A stretch of DNA of 64,000 nucleotides from Nocardioides eburneiflavus (GCF_004785795.1 NZ_SRRO01000001.1:3348001-3412000); one strand, 5' to 3'; numbered from the stretch's first letter, positions 1 to 9,541 are shown. Numbers and translations are program-made. Notes: generated by a model not told the origin, from the letters alone.

Positions 1-94
1 CGTCGGCGTTGGGGACGACGCGGACGGGGCGGTAGGCGCCGATGCCGAGGATGGCCGCGTGCGGCGAGCCGGTCGTGGTGGTGATCGTGGCCAT
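1..94 (-). CDS. fabH: 3-oxoacyl-ACP synthase III (FabH), N-terminal fragment
   Basis: Only the first 31 codons lie in the window. The reading begins MATITTTTGSPHAAILGIGA and continues into YRPVRVVPN, the N-terminal beta strand of KAS III enzymes, which condense acyl-CoA with malonyl-ACP to start fatty-acid synthesis. The ATG at 94 shares one base with the fabD stop codon (TGATG), so the two are translationally coupled. The fabD-fabH order is standard for actinobacterial fab operons; acpP and fabF would be expected beyond the window edge. The identification rests on a short stretch plus context. Confidence 0.8.
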   Translation of the reverse strand, partial: MATITTTTGSPHAAILGIGAYRPVRVVPNAD

Positions 95-1287
95 CAGCTC
101 GAACCTTCCGGGTGCAGGCGCAGCAACGGCTGGCCGGGGGAGACGAGGTCGCCGTCCTCGACGAGCCACTCGACGACCGACCCGCCGTGGGGGGCGGACA
201 CGTCGACGCGGTCACGCAGGCTGGCGACGGCACCGATCACGACGCCGGGCTCGAGCGCGTCGCGCTCGACCGCCTCGGACGAGAGGTGGAAGGTGCCCTT
301 GGCCGGCGACACGACCATGCGCCAGGTCGGGGTGGTCTCGATCATGGAGGCCTCGCCGTGCTTGTCGCAGAACTCGCGGGCGGCGTCGAGCTGGTCGGGG
401 GTCTTGAGGGCGAACGTCTCGACGCCCTTGAGGGCCCGCTTGGCGATGCCGGTGAGGGTGCCGGCCGGCGGCATCTCGAGGATGCCGGTGACTCCGAGGT
501 CGGACATCGTCTCCATGCAGAGGTCCCACCGCACGGGGTTGGCGATCTGGCCGACGATGCGGCGCAGGACGTCGCGACCGTCGTGCACGACCTGGCCGTC
601 GCGGTTGGAGATGACCGGCGTACGCGGGTCGTGGGTCGAGACCGACCGCGCGAGTGACGACAGCCGGTCCACGGCCGGGCCCATGTGGGTGGTGTGGAAT
701 GCGCCGGCGACGCTCAGCGGGACCAGGCGGGCCTTGGCCGGGGGATCCTCGGCGAACGCGGCGAGCTGCTCCGTGGTGCCCGCGGCGACCACCTGGCCGG
801 GGCCGTTGTCGTTGGCCGCGGTGAGACCGTGGCGCTCGACGGCGGCGAGGACCTCCTCGCGGTCCCCACCGAGGACGGCGGTCATCCCCGTCGCGGTGAT
901 GGCTGCGGCGTCCGCCATCGCGTTGCCGCGCTCGCGCACCAGGACCATCGCCTGCTCGGCGGTGATCGCGCGGGCTCCGGCCGCCGCGGTGAGCTCGCCG
1001 ACGCTGTGCCCGGCGACGGCGCCGATGCGGGAGAACGCGTCGGCGGGGTGCGGGAAGAGGTCGAGTGCCGCGACCAGACCGGTCGCGACCAGCAGGGGCT
1101 GGGCGACCTTGGTGTCACGGATCGTCTCGGCGTCGGCCTCGGTGCCGAAGTGGGCCAGGTCGATGCCGGCCACGGTGGCCAGCCAGTCGAAGCGCGCAGC
1201 GAAGACCGGGTCCTCGAGCCAGGGTGTGAGGAAGCCGGGGGTCTGGGCCCCTTGTCCGGGGGCGACGATGACGAGCACGGGTTCCAC
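94..1287 (-). CDS. fabD: Malonyl-CoA:ACP transacylase (FabD) with C-terminal BCCP-like domain
   Basis: Transfers malonyl from CoA to acyl carrier protein for type II fatty-acid synthesis. The 397-residue product starts at a GTG with GGAGG seven bases upstream. Family motifs are clear: APGQGAQ near the N terminus, the nucleophile elbow GHSVGE around residue 95, and the catalytic histidine in GAFHTTHM around residue 205. Normal FabD is about 310 residues. Here some 80 further residues resemble the biotin/lipoyl domain of BCCP: SPAKGTFH at the start and a half-motif with VEDGDLVSPGQPLLRL at the end. Where BCCP has the AMKM biotinylation loop this protein reads ASLRDR, so the modified lysine is missing. 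The extension therefore looks structural or protein-binding, which is inference. It is followed directly by fabH and preceded by fasR. Confidence 0.93.
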   Translation of the reverse strand: MEPVLVIVAPGQGAQTPGFLTPWLEDPVFAARFDWLATVAGIDLAHFGTEADAETIRDTKVAQPLLVATGLVAALDLFPHPADAFSRIGAVAGHSVGELTAAAGARAITAEQAMVLVRERGNAMADAAAITATGMTAVLGGDREEVLAAVERHGLTAANDNGPGQVVAAGTTEQLAAFAEDPPAKARLVPLSVAGAFHTTHMGPAVDRLSSLARSVSTHDPRTPVISNRDGQVVHDGRDVLRRIVGQIANPVRWDLCMETMSDLGVTGILEMPPAGTLTGIAKRALKGVETFALKTPDQLDAAREFCDKHGEASMIETTPTWRMVVSPAKGTFHLSSEAVERDALEPGVVIGAVASLRDRVDVSAPHGGSVVEWLVEDGDLVSPGQPLLRLHPEGSS

Positions 1288-1358
1288 TCTGCCGCCTCCG
1301 CGACGGTGGTCGCGGGTCCGACGCCGACGAATCTGACCCCCGGAATCTTGTAGGGTTC

Positions 1359-2531
1359 CTACAGTTCCGTGCGACCCGACTGACGCCCTAGGATCAGCGC
1401 GAGCTGGAGGGTGAACGCTTCGCGCGGCCGGGTCGGCGACCAACCGGTGACGTCGGTGACCTGGCGCAGCCGGTAGCGCACCGTGTTGGGGTGCACGAAC
1501 AGGGCCCGGGCGGTCGCCTCGATGGACGAGCCGTTCGCGAACCAGGCGGCGAGGGTCTCCAGCAGCGTGCCGCGCACGGCCATGAGCGGCAGGTAGACCT
1601 CGTCGACGAGGTGGCGTCGTGCGTGCCCGTCGCCGGCGAGCACCCGCTCGGGGAGGAGGTCGCGGCTGGACACCGGCCGTGGGGCGTCGGGCCAGCCGCT
1701 GGCGGCGCGGTGGGCGGACAGGGCCGCCCGCGCCGAGGCACTGGCGTGCGCCAGGTCCGCGGTGACCGGGCCGACCACGACCGGTCCGTCGCCGAAGTGG
1801 TCGAGCAGCCGCGTCGCCGCCGGGAGGGGGTCGCTCACGCCGCCGAGGACGACGACGAGCCGGTCGCCCTGGATGGCGCACAGGGCGTCCATCCCGCCGG
1901 CGCGGGCGGAGCGGCGCACGGACTCGAAGACGTCGAGCTCGGCGCGGTGGGGCGGCACGGCGCCCAGCACCACGGCGACGTCACCGTGGGCACCCCAGCC
2001 GAGGGCGCTGGCGCGGGACAGGACGGTCTCGTCGGCCTCGGCCCGGACGACGGCGTCGACGACCAGGGCCTCGAGTCGGGCGTCCCACGCGCCCCGGGAC
2101 TCCGCCGCCCGGGCGTAGACCGCGGCCGTGGCGAAGGCGACCTCGCGTGCGTAAAGGAGCACCGCGTCGTGGACCTCCCGGGCGTCCTCCGGGTCGAGCA
2201 GCGCGTCGATGGTGGTCTCCACGACCCGGATGCTGAGCCGCACCAGCTCCACCGTCTGCTGAAGGGAGATGACGCCGGTGAGCTCGCGCGGCGCGGCGCC
2301 GAAGACCACGACGTCGAGGGGGTCGTGCGCGGAGGCCTCGACCTCGTGGTCGTACCACTCGACGAAGCCCCGGATACCGGCCTGCACGATGAGCCCGACC
2401 CACGAGCGGTCCTGGGCGCTGAGGTCGTCGAACCACGGCAGGTCGGTGGACATCCGCCCCGTCGCGGCCGTGCTCAGCGCCCCCGTCGAGTTGCGCAGGG
2501 CCTCGGCGGCGCGGCGTCGGGACGGAGGCAT
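1359..2531 (-). CDS. fasR: PucR-type fatty-acid synthesis regulator FasR
   Basis: Transcription factor of the PucR/CdaR type. The last 60 residues form the conserved PucR helix-turn-helix (NGSSIEATARALFVHPNTVR, then YRLRQVTDVTG); the middle has the GGDEF-like region found in this family. In Streptomyces and Mycobacterium the orthologous position next to fabD is held by FasR, an activator of the fab operon whose DNA binding responds to long-chain acyl-CoA; that role is transferred from family knowledge. Length, 390 residues, is typical. A -10 box TAGAGT lies six bases before the ATG, so the mRNA is probably leaderless. The 71-base gap to fabD is where a FasR-controlled fab promoter would sit. 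Confidence 0.88.
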   Translation of the reverse strand: MPPSRRRAAEALRNSTGALSTAATGRMSTDLPWFDDLSAQDRSWVGLIVQAGIRGFVEWYDHEVEASAHDPLDVVVFGAAPRELTGVISLQQTVELVRLSIRVVETTIDALLDPEDAREVHDAVLLYAREVAFATAAVYARAAESRGAWDARLEALVVDAVVRAEADETVLSRASALGWGAHGDVAVVLGAVPPHRAELDVFESVRRSARAGGMDALCAIQGDRLVVVLGGVSDPLPAATRLLDHFGDGPVVVGPVTADLAHASASARAALSAHRAASGWPDAPRPVSSRDLLPERVLAGDGHARRHLVDEVYLPLMAVRGTLLETLAAWFANGSSIEATARALFVHPNTVRYRLRQVTDVTGWSPTRPREAFTLQLALILGRQSGRTEL

Positions 2532-2681
2532 GGAGCGACTCTAGTGGGGTGCGGGTCGTAGTGGGATTCCCACGAACGGGCACCGAAGGTCACGACTTCG
2601 CATCGGCGGCGGTCCCGTGGTGGCGACCGTGCCGGCATCTGGTTGAATCCGGGACCTGCCCCCGCCGTCGTTGGAGTCACC

Positions 2682-3668
2682 GTGCCCCGTCGCACCAGCC
2701 CGCACCTGCAGCGCGTCACCGTGCACGGACACCGTCGCGCGTACGTCCGCATGGGGTCGGGGCCGGTGGTCCTCCTGCTGCACGGCCTCGGCTGCGACCA
2801 CACCACCTGGGTGCCGGTCATGGAGTCCCTGGCACGCACCCACACCGTGATCGCGCCGGACCTCCTCGGCCACGGCTCGTCGGACAAGCCGCGCGCCGAC
2901 TACAGCGTGGGCGGATATGCCAACGGCATGCGCGACCTGCTGACCGTGCTGGGTGTCGACTCCGCGACCGTGGTCGGGCACAGCTTCGGCGGAGGCGTGG
3001 CCATGCAGTTCGCGTACCAGTACCCCGAGCGGACCGAGCGCCTGGTCCTGGTGGGCTCGGGCGGGCTGGGGCCGGACGTCAGCCCGGCCATCCGGGCCAT
3101 CACCACGCCCGGCTTCCACCAGGTGATGGGACTGCTGGCCGCGCCCGGCCTGCGGCACGCCGCCACGGCCACGATGCGGCTGCTCGCCCGCAGCCGGATG
3201 TCCCAGGTGCGTGACCTGGGCGAGGTCGCCGACATCTATGACTCGTTCAAGGACCCGCGCACCCGCGCGGCCATCCGGCACGTCGTCCGCGCCGTCGTCG
3301 ACTGGCGCGGCCAGATCGTCACGATGGCCGACCGCGCCTACCTCACCGAGGCCATGCCCATGTGCGTCATCTGGGGCGCGGACGACATGGTGATCCCGGT
3401 CAGCCATGCCAGCAACGCGAGTGCCCTCGCGCCCTCCGCCCGCATCGAGATCGTGCCGAACGCCGGACACTTCCCGCACCGGGACCACCCGGAGCGGTTC
3501 GTGAAGATCGTGCGCGACTTCATGAGGTCCACCGAGCCCAGCCGCTACGACCGCGAGCGGTGGCGCCAGCTGCTGGACGAGGGCGCCTCCGTGCCGTCGG
3601 TGCACGCGGAGGCCGGGGAGTCGCCGCTCGCCCCGGTGCACTCCGTACGCCGCGCGTCGAGCGCCTGA
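2682..3668 (+). CDS. Alpha/beta-fold hydrolase
   Basis: A 328-residue soluble hydrolase of unknown substrate. The oxyanion motif LLHGLGCDHTTW, the nucleophile elbow GHSFGGG (serine near residue 105) and the catalytic histidine in NAGHFPHRDHPERF near residue 270 are all present, as is the acid segment IWGADDMVIP. No signal peptide or membrane segment. The GTG at 2682 was chosen because GGAG ends five bases upstream; a TTG 39 bases earlier is possible but lacks a ribosome-binding site. The gene diverges from fasR and converges on aceE. The fold is certain; the reaction (esterase, haloperoxidase-like or C-C hydrolase) cannot be told from sequence. Confidence 0.88.
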   Translation: MPRRTSPHLQRVTVHGHRRAYVRMGSGPVVLLLHGLGCDHTTWVPVMESLARTHTVIAPDLLGHGSSDKPRADYSVGGYANGMRDLLTVLGVDSATVVGHSFGGGVAMQFAYQYPERTERLVLVGSGGLGPDVSPAIRAITTPGFHQVMGLLAAPGLRHAATATMRLLARSRMSQVRDLGEVADIYDSFKDPRTRAAIRHVVRAVVDWRGQIVTMADRAYLTEAMPMCVIWGADDMVIPVSHASNASALAPSARIEIVPNAGHFPHRDHPERFVKIVRDFMRSTEPSRYDRERWRQLLDEGASVPSVHAEAGESPLAPVHSVRRASSA

Positions 3669-3695
3669 CGGCATTCCACCCGGTCAGCCCCAGCC

Positions 3696-3740
3696 GCTCA
3701 ACCTGCCTTCGCCCACGCCCGGAGCTCGTTCCTCGCTCCG
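3696..3740. repeat. REP-like intergenic element, copy 1
   Basis: Between the convergent hydrolase and aceE genes. It begins GCTCAACCT and contains GCTCGTTCCTCGC; the arms CGGAGC and GCTCCG can form a hairpin. The same two blocks in the same order and a similar spacing occur at 19090-19128, so this is a dispersed family. It may also act as a terminator between the two converging genes, which is inference. Confidence 0.55.
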
Positions 3741-3746
3741 CGCTGC

Positions 3747-6542
3747 TCAGGCATCCCCACCCTCCTGCTGGATGTCCTGCGTCGCCGTCGGGTCGTCGAT
3801 CTTGTAGCGCTCGAAGGCCTCGACGACCTTCTCCACGGGCACCTCGCCGGCGTCGGCGAGGGCCTGGAGGGCCTGGACGACGACGCTGACGGCGTCGATG
3901 TGGAAGAAGCGGCGGGCGGCCGGTCGGGTGTCGGCGAAGCCGAACCCGTCCGCGCCGAGCACGCGGTAGTCGCCGGGCACCCAGCGCGCGATCTGCAGCG
4001 GGACTGCCCGCATGTAGTCGGACACCGCGACGACCGGCCCCTGCACGCCGGCGAGCCGGTCGCTGACGTAGGCGGTGCGCTTCTCCGCGCCCGGGTTGAG
4101 CAGGTTCCACTGCTCAGCGGCTGCACCGTCGCGGGCGAGCTCGTTCCACGAGGTGACCGACCAGAGGTCGGACTGCACGCCCCAGTCCTCGGCGAGGAGG
4201 CGAGCGGCCTCCTGGACCCACGGGAAGCCCACCCCGGAGGCCAGCAGCTGGACGCGGGGTCCCTCACCGTCGGCGGCGGCGACCTGGTGGATGCCCTTGA
4301 GGATGCCCTCGACGTCGACGTCCGACGGCTCGGCCGGCATCGAGACGGGCTCGTTGTAGACGGTCAGGTAGTAGATGACGTCCTCGCCCTTGCCGTCCGG
4401 GCCGCCCGAGCCGTACATGCGCTCGAGGCCGTTCTGCATGATGTGGCTGATCTCGTAGGAGAACGCGGGGTCGTAGTGGACGACCGCCGGGTTGGTCGCC
4501 GCGATCAGCGGCGAGTGCCCGTCGGCGTGCTGGAGGCCCTCACCTGTCAGCGTGGTGCGGCCGGCGGTGGCACCGATGAGGAAGCCGCGGGCCAGCTGGT
4601 CGGCCATCGCCCAGATCGAGTCGCCCGTGCGCTGGAACCCGAACATCGAGTAGAAGATGTAGAACGGGATCATGTGCTCGCCGTGCGTGGTGTACGCCGA
4701 GCCGGCCGCCGTGGCCGAGGCCATCGCGCCGGCCTCGGAGATGCCCTCGTGGAGCATCTGGCCCTGCGCGGACTCCTTGTAGGACAGCAGCATCTTGCGG
4801 TCGACCGACTCGTACTGCTGGCCGCCGGGGTTGTAGACCTTGGCGCTCGGGAACATCGAGTCCATGCCGAAGGTGCGGTACTCGTCGGGCGCGATCGGTA
4901 CCACGCGGTCGCCGATCTCCGGGTCCTTCATCCAGTCGCGGAGCAGCCGGACCACGGCCATGGTCGTGGCGAACTTGTTCTTGCCGGACCCCTGCTTGAG
5001 CTCGGCGTAGAGCTCGTCACCGGGCAGCTTGAGCGCGGTGGCGCGGTTGACGCGGCGCGGGACCGAGCCGCCGAGCGCCGTGCGGCGCTCGAGCATGTAC
5101 TCGATCTCGGGGGAGTCGGCACCCGGGTGGTAGAACGGCGCGCCACCGGTCTTCTCGTAGGACTCCTCGAGGTCGCGGTCGCTGATCGGCAGGTAGAGCC
5201 GGTCGCGGAACTTCTTGAGGTCCGGGAGGGTCAGCTTCTTCATCTGGTGGGTGGCGTTCTTGCCCTCGAGGGCGTCGATCGTCCAGCCCTTGATGGTGTG
5301 GGCGAGGATCACCGTCGGCTGACCGGTGTGCTTGGTCGCGGCGTCGAAGGCGGCGTACACCTTGCGGTAGTCGTGGCCACCGCGGGGGAGCTTCTCGATC
5401 TGGGTGTCAGACATGTGCTCGACCATCTTGCGCAGGCGCGGGTCCGTGCCGAAGAAGTGCTCGCGGATGTAGCCGCCGTCCTCGGTGGAGTAGGTCTGGA
5501 ACTGCCCGTCGGGGGTGGAGTTCATCTTGTTGACCAGCACGCCGTCGACGTCCTTGGCGAGCAGCGCGTCCCACTCGCGGCCCCACACGACCTTGATGAC
5601 GTTCCAGCCGGCGCCGCGGAAGTTGGCCTCGAGCTCCTGCATGATCTTGCCGTTGCCCGTGACCGGGCCGTCGAGCTGCTGCAGGTTGCAGTTGATGATC
5701 CAGGTGAGGTTGTCGAGCTCCTCGCGCGCGGCCACGCGGATCGCGCCCAGTGACTCGGGCTCGGCCATCTCGCCGTCGCCCATGAACGCCCAGACCCGCT
5801 GCTGCTTGGTGTCCTTGATGCCGCGGTTGTCGAGGTAGCGGTTGAACCGGGCCTGGTAGATCGAGCTGATGGCGGTGAGGCCCATCGAGACCGTGGGGAA
5901 CTCCCAGAAGTCCGGCATCAGGCGCGGGTGGGGGTAGGACGGGAGGCCGGCGCCCTTGCCGTGCTGGACCTCCTGGCGGAACCGGTAGAGCTGCTCCTCG
6001 CCCAGGCGGCCCTCGAGGAACGCGCGGGAGTAGATGCCCGGCGAGCCGTGGCCCTGGATGTAGAGCTGGTCGCCGCCGCCCTCGTGGTCCTTGCCGCGGA
6101 AGAAGTGGTTGAAGCCGACCTCGTAGAGGCTGGCGGAGGACTGGTAGGTGGCGATGTGGCCGCCGACCTCGAGACCCTTGCGGTTGGCCGAGGAGACCAT
6201 GACCGCGGCGTTCCAGCGGATGAACGCCCGGATGCGGCGCTCGACCTCCTCGTCGCCGGGGAACCACGGCTCGCGCTCGGGCGGGATGGTGTTGATGTAG
6301 TCGGTGGAGCGCAGCGCGGGCACACCGACCTGCTTCTCCCGCGCTCGCTCGAGCAGGCGCAGCATCACGTAGCGAGCCCGGTCACGGCCCCGGTCGTCGA
6401 GCATCGCATCGAAGGACGCGAGCCACTCCTGGGTCTCGTCGGGGTCGATGTCGGGCAGCTGGGTGGGGAGTCCCTCGTGGATCACCGACGCGATGGCCGT
6501 GCTCGTGCTGGACTTCTCGTCGGACTTCTCGGCGTCACTCAC
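3747..6542 (-). CDS. aceE: Pyruvate dehydrogenase E1 component, homodimeric (AceE)
   Basis: Thiamine-diphosphate-dependent decarboxylation of pyruvate and acetylation of the E2 lipoyl group. At 931 residues it has full family length. The thiamine/Mg motif runs from [10 protein letters not shown] to the [11 protein letters not shown] asparagine (roughly residues 255-295); the N-terminal [17 protein letters not shown] and the C-terminal transketolase-type domain are intact. The GTG start at 6542 has a -10 box CACGAT (6549-6554) six bases upstream, indicating a leaderless message. E2 and E3 are not in the window. The fasR-aceE-DUF3052 order matches M. tuberculosis Rv2242-Rv2239c, supporting orthology. 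Confidence 0.97.
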   Translation of the reverse strand: MSDAEKSDEKSSTSTAIASVIHEGLPTQLPDIDPDETQEWLASFDAMLDDRGRDRARYVMLRLLERAREKQVGVPALRSTDYINTIPPEREPWFPGDEEVERRIRAFIRWNAAVMVSSANRKGLEVGGHIATYQSSASLYEVGFNHFFRGKDHEGGGDQLYIQGHGSPGIYSRAFLEGRLGEEQLYRFRQEVQHGKGAGLPSYPHPRLMPDFWEFPTVSMGLTAISSIYQARFNRYLDNRGIKDTKQQRVWAFMGDGEMAEPESLGAIRVAAREELDNLTWIINCNLQQLDGPVTGNGKIMQELEANFRGAGWNVIKVVWGREWDALLAKDVDGVLVNKMNSTPDGQFQTYSTEDGGYIREHFFGTDPRLRKMVEHMSDTQIEKLPRGGHDYRKVYAAFDAATKHTGQPTVILAHTIKGWTIDALEGKNATHQMKKLTLPDLKKFRDRLYLPISDRDLEESYEKTGGAPFYHPGADSPEIEYMLERRTALGGSVPRRVNRATALKLPGDELYAELKQGSGKNKFATTMAVVRLLRDWMKDPEIGDRVVPIAPDEYRTFGMDSMFPSAKVYNPGGQQYESVDRKMLLSYKESAQGQMLHEGISEAGAMASATAAGSAYTTHGEHMIPFYIFYSMFGFQRTGDSIWAMADQLARGFLIGATAGRTTLTGEGLQHADGHSPLIAATNPAVVHYDPAFSYEISHIMQNGLERMYGSGGPDGKGEDVIYYLTVYNEPVSMPAEPSDVDVEGILKGIHQVAAADGEGPRVQLLASGVGFPWVQEAARLLAEDWGVQSDLWSVTSWNELARDGAAAEQWNLLNPGAEKRTAYVSDRLAGVQGPVVAVSDYMRAVPLQIARWVPGDYRVLGADGFGFADTRPAARRFFHIDAVSVVVQALQALADAGEVPVEKVVEAFERYKIDDPTATQDIQQEGGDA

Positions 6543-6744
6543 CCGCTCATCGTGTCACGCGAGCCCGCCCCGCGAAATCTACCCGCAAGTAGTCCCGCAG
6601 GGCGTACATCCGGGCCCGTCCCGGCTCGCCGGGCGGGACGGGGTTGCGGCGCCTGCCGTGTTCCTGTGGACTGTGCGCAACCATGCCTGAGCAGGTGACC
6701 GTCCGGTCGGCTGTCCAGGCGCACCCGGACATTGGAGGCAATGC

Positions 6745-7173
6745 GTGAGCTCGACGGTGGGCGACTCTGCCCCGGTGACAGGCACGGGGGACCGGCTCGG
6801 GCTCAAGCCCGGCATGGTCGTCCAGGAACTCGGCTGGGACAACGACACCGATGACGAGCTGCGCGTCGCGGTCGAGGACTGCATCGACGCCGACATGGTC
6901 GACGGCGACTACGGCAACGTCGTGGACGCCGTGCTGCTGTGGTGGCGCGACGACGACGGCGACCTCGTCGACGGCCTCGTGGACGCCCTGACCGACCTCG
7001 TCGGCGGCGGCTCGATCTGGTTGCTGACCCCGAAGGTCGGACGGTCCGGGACGGTGGACGCCGCCGACATCGCCGAGGCAGCGCCGATCGCCGGGCTGTC
7101 GCAGACGACCACCGCCGCGGTCAGCAAGGACTGGCAGGCCACGCGGCTGGTCGCTCCGAAGACTCCGGCGTGA
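6745..7173 (+). CDS. DUF3052 family protein
   Basis: Small acidic cytoplasmic protein of 142 residues with the DUF3052 signature: PGMVVQELGWDNDTDDELR at the start and LVGGGSIWLLTPKVGR in the middle. Members are found widely in actinobacteria, almost always beside aceE (Rv2239c in M. tuberculosis), but no activity is established. GGAGG lies six bases before the GTG start; an overlapping ATG is out of frame. The gene is divergent from aceE with a 202-base shared upstream region and overlaps the next gene as GTGA, so the downstream ligase is co-translated. A link to pyruvate dehydrogenase is suggested only by the conserved neighbourhood. Confidence 0.85.
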   Translation: MSSTVGDSAPVTGTGDRLGLKPGMVVQELGWDNDTDDELRVAVEDCIDADMVDGDYGNVVDAVLLWWRDDDGDLVDGLVDALTDLVGGGSIWLLTPKVGRSGTVDAADIAEAAPIAGLSQTTTAAVSKDWQATRLVAPKTPA

Positions 7174-8840
7174 CGGCCCGCGACCTCTCGAGCTCCCTCG
7201 CGGCCCGGGCCTCGGGCGTCGCCACGACGCTCGGCGTGCTCGGCAGTGCCGGAGTGATCCGCCCCTACGGCCCGCGCACGCTCGTCGACATCGGGCGCGT
7301 GGTGCTGCGCTGGGGCACGGGCCCGGCGGGCGGCTTCGCGACGCTGGCGGCGCGCGCACCCCACCAGGTCGGCGTCGTCGACGAGCTCGGCGAGCTGACC
7401 TGGGGCGAGCTGCACCGCCGCTCCAACTCCCTGGCCCGCGCGCTGTCCGAGCGCGGTGTGCGCGAGGGCGACTCCGTGGCGGTGATGTGTCGCAACCACC
7501 GCGGCTTCGTCGACGCCTCGATCGCCGTCGCCAAGCTGGGCGCCGACATCCTCTACCTCAACACCGCGTTCGCGGGCCCGCAGCTGGTGGACGTGCTCGA
7601 GCGCGAGGCGCCGAGCCTGGTCGTCCACGACGAGGAGTTCACCGCCCTGCTCGCCGGGGCCCGGGTCGAGCGCCGCGTGCTGGCGTGGACCGACGGAGAC
7701 CCCGGCTCGGAGGAGACCCTCGAGCGGCTCGTCTCCGCCCACGACGAGTCCGACCTCCACCCGCCGCAGCGTCACGCCCGGATCGTCATCCTGACCTCCG
7801 GCACCACCGGCGCGCCCAAGGGCGCACCGCGCAAGGAGGCGGGCATCGACGCGGCCGTCTCGCTGCTCTCGCGGATGCCGCTGCGGGCCGGGTGGCGTAC
7901 GCACGTCGCGGCACCGCTGTTCCACACGTGGGGCTTCGCGCACCTCGCGCTCGCGATGCTCCTGGGCTCCACGGTCGTGCTCCGGCGCACCTTCGACCCG
8001 GAGGCCGCCCTGCGCACGGCCCAGGACGAGCGGTGCCAGTCGATGGTCGTCATCCCGGTGATGATCCAGCGGATGCTCGCGCTCGACCCCGAGGTCCTCG
8101 ACGGGATCGACCTGTCCCGCGTCGAGGTCGTCGCGTCGTCCGGCTCCGCCCTGCCTGCGACGCTCGCCCGGGCGTGGATGGACCGCTTCGGCGACAACCT
8201 CTACAACATCTACGGCTCGACCGAGGTCGCGTACGCCTCGATCGCCACGCCGGAGGATCTGCGCGCCGACCCGACCTCGGCCGGCAAGCCCCCGTACGGC
8301 ACGGTCGTGAAGATCCTCGACGAGGCGGGCAGCGAGCTCCCGCCCGGCGAGACCGGACGGATCTTCGTCGGCAACGGGCTGCTCTTCGAGGGCTACACCA
8401 ACGGCGGGTCCAAGGAGGTCGTGGACGGCCTGATGTCGTCGGGCGACGTGGGCTACTACGACGAGGCCGGCCGCCTACACGTCGCGGGCCGCGACGACGA
8501 CATGATCGTCTCCGGAGGGGAGAATGTGTTCCCCCAGGAGGTCGAGGACTGCCTCGTCACCCACGAGCAGGTGGGGGAGGTCGCTGCCATCGGTGTCAGC
8601 GACGAGGACTATGGTCAGCGCCTGCGCGCCTTCGTGGTGCGCACCGGCGAGGTGTCGGAGGACGAGCTGCGCGACCACGTGAGGGCCAACCTGGCGAGGT
8701 TCAAGGTGCCCCGCGAGATCGTGTTCCTCGACGAGCTGCCTCGCAACGCCACCGGCAAGATCCTCAAGCGGGAGCTCGCCGAGTGGGACCGGGCGAAGGA
8801 CGAGGCCACCACCCAGAAGGACGGCGAGGAACCAGCGTGA
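7170..8840 (+). CDS. AMP-binding acyl-CoA ligase
   Basis: ANL-superfamily enzyme that activates a carboxylic acid as an acyl-adenylate and transfers it to CoA. The 556-residue protein contains the P-loop-like motif ILTSGTTGAPKG (about residue 208), the A5 motif YNIYGSTEVAY, the A7/A8 region SGDVGYYDEAGRLHVAGRDD with GGENVFPQEVED, and the catalytic A10 lysine in PRNATGKILKREL. Substrate is unknown; long-chain fatty acid is a reasonable guess given the neighbourhood. It starts at the GTGA overlap with the DUF3052 gene and ends in a GTGA overlap with ahpE, so the three form a coupled operon. This ligase lies between the DUF3052 and ahpE genes, which I recall as near neighbours in M. tuberculosis. 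Confidence 0.9.
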   Translation: MTARDLSSSLAARASGVATTLGVLGSAGVIRPYGPRTLVDIGRVVLRWGTGPAGGFATLAARAPHQVGVVDELGELTWGELHRRSNSLARALSERGVREGDSVAVMCRNHRGFVDASIAVAKLGADILYLNTAFAGPQLVDVLEREAPSLVVHDEEFTALLAGARVERRVLAWTDGDPGSEETLERLVSAHDESDLHPPQRHARIVILTSGTTGAPKGAPRKEAGIDAAVSLLSRMPLRAGWRTHVAAPLFHTWGFAHLALAMLLGSTVVLRRTFDPEAALRTAQDERCQSMVVIPVMIQRMLALDPEVLDGIDLSRVEVVASSGSALPATLARAWMDRFGDNLYNIYGSTEVAYASIATPEDLRADPTSAGKPPYGTVVKILDEAGSELPPGETGRIFVGNGLLFEGYTNGGSKEVVDGLMSSGDVGYYDEAGRLHVAGRDDDMIVSGGENVFPQEVEDCLVTHEQVGEVAAIGVSDEDYGQRLRAFVVRTGEVSEDELRDHVRANLARFKVPREIVFLDELPRNATGKILKRELAEWDRAKDEATTQKDGEEPA

Positions 8841-9322
8841 CCAGCGAAGGACTGTGCATCGGCGACGAGGCACCCGACTTCACGCTCCGCGACCAGTTCG
8901 GCCAGGACGTGCGCCTCAGCGGCTTCCGGGGTCGCAAGGCGGTCGTGCTCATGTTCTTCCCGTTCGCGTTCACCGGGGTGTGCACGGGCGAGCTGTCGGG
9001 CGTACGGGACCGTCTCGACGAGTTCCTCAGCTTCGACACCGAGGTCCTCGCGATCTCCTGCGACTCCGTCTATGCGCTGCGCACCTTCGCCGAGTCCGAA
9101 GGACTCAACTTCCCGCTGCTGTCGGACTGGTGGCCGCACGGCGCGGTGTCGTCGGCCTATGAGGTCTTCGACACCGTCCGCGGTGCGCCCCGGCGCTCGT
9201 CGTACGTCGTGGACCGCGACGGCCGACTGCGCTGGTCGGTGCACAACGCCAACCCCGACGGACGGGACCTCGACGAGCACCTCCGTGAGCTGCACGCGGC
9301 CCTCGAGACCCACCTGGTCTAG
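8837..9322 (+). CDS. ahpE: AhpE-type peroxiredoxin
   Basis: Reduces hydroperoxides and peroxynitrite through a peroxidatic cysteine. Length is 161 residues, close to M. tuberculosis AhpE (153). The PxxxTxxC motif appears as FPFAFTGVCTGEL, and FPLLSDWWPHGAVSSAYEVF matches the AhpE subfamily closely. A second cysteine occurs in ISCDSV, a position where AhpE often has none, so a resolving role is possible but unproven. The GTG start overlaps the upstream ligase stop. A strong hairpin terminator follows at 9388, making this the last gene of the DUF3052 operon. Confidence 0.92.
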   Translation: MTSEGLCIGDEAPDFTLRDQFGQDVRLSGFRGRKAVVLMFFPFAFTGVCTGELSGVRDRLDEFLSFDTEVLAISCDSVYALRTFAESEGLNFPLLSDWWPHGAVSSAYEVFDTVRGAPRRSSYVVDRDGRLRWSVHNANPDGRDLDEHLRELHAALETHLV

Positions 9323-9387
9323 ACAGGTCCAGACCCATTTTCGGGATTCTTGGAACCACCCTTGGACCGGGGTGTAATCTTCTTCTT

Positions 9388-9425
9388 GTTGAGCCGCTGG
9401 TGACCCGAGACGCCAGCGGCTCAAC
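9388..9425 (+). terminator. Intrinsic-type terminator after ahpE
   Basis: Perfect 13-bp inverted repeat, GTTGAGCCGCTGG and CCAGCGGCTCAAC, separated by a 12-base loop, followed by a short T-containing stretch. It ends the DUF3052-ligase-ahpE operon and insulates the tRNA gene downstream. Confidence 0.8.
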
Positions 9426-9469
9426 TCATTTCTCCCACAGGCGCGCGGTCCCGTAGGGTGTGCCACTGC

Positions 9470-9541
9470 GCGTCGGTAGCTCAGCGGTAGAGCACTCGGT
9501 TTACACCCGAGCGGTCGGCGGTTCGAAACCGTCCCGACGCA
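9470..9541 (+). tRNA. tRNA-Val (anticodon UAC)
   Basis: A complete cloverleaf can be drawn by hand. The acceptor GCGTCGG pairs with CCGACGC, the D arm is GCTC/GAGC, the anticodon stem CTCGG/CCGAG encloses TTTACAC (anticodon TAC), and the T arm has GGCGG and CCGTC around TTCGAAA with one G-U pair. The discriminator is A. The following bases are CCC, so the terminal CCA is not fully encoded and would be added post-transcriptionally. A promoter-like GTAGGGTGT lies just upstream. Confidence 0.97.
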
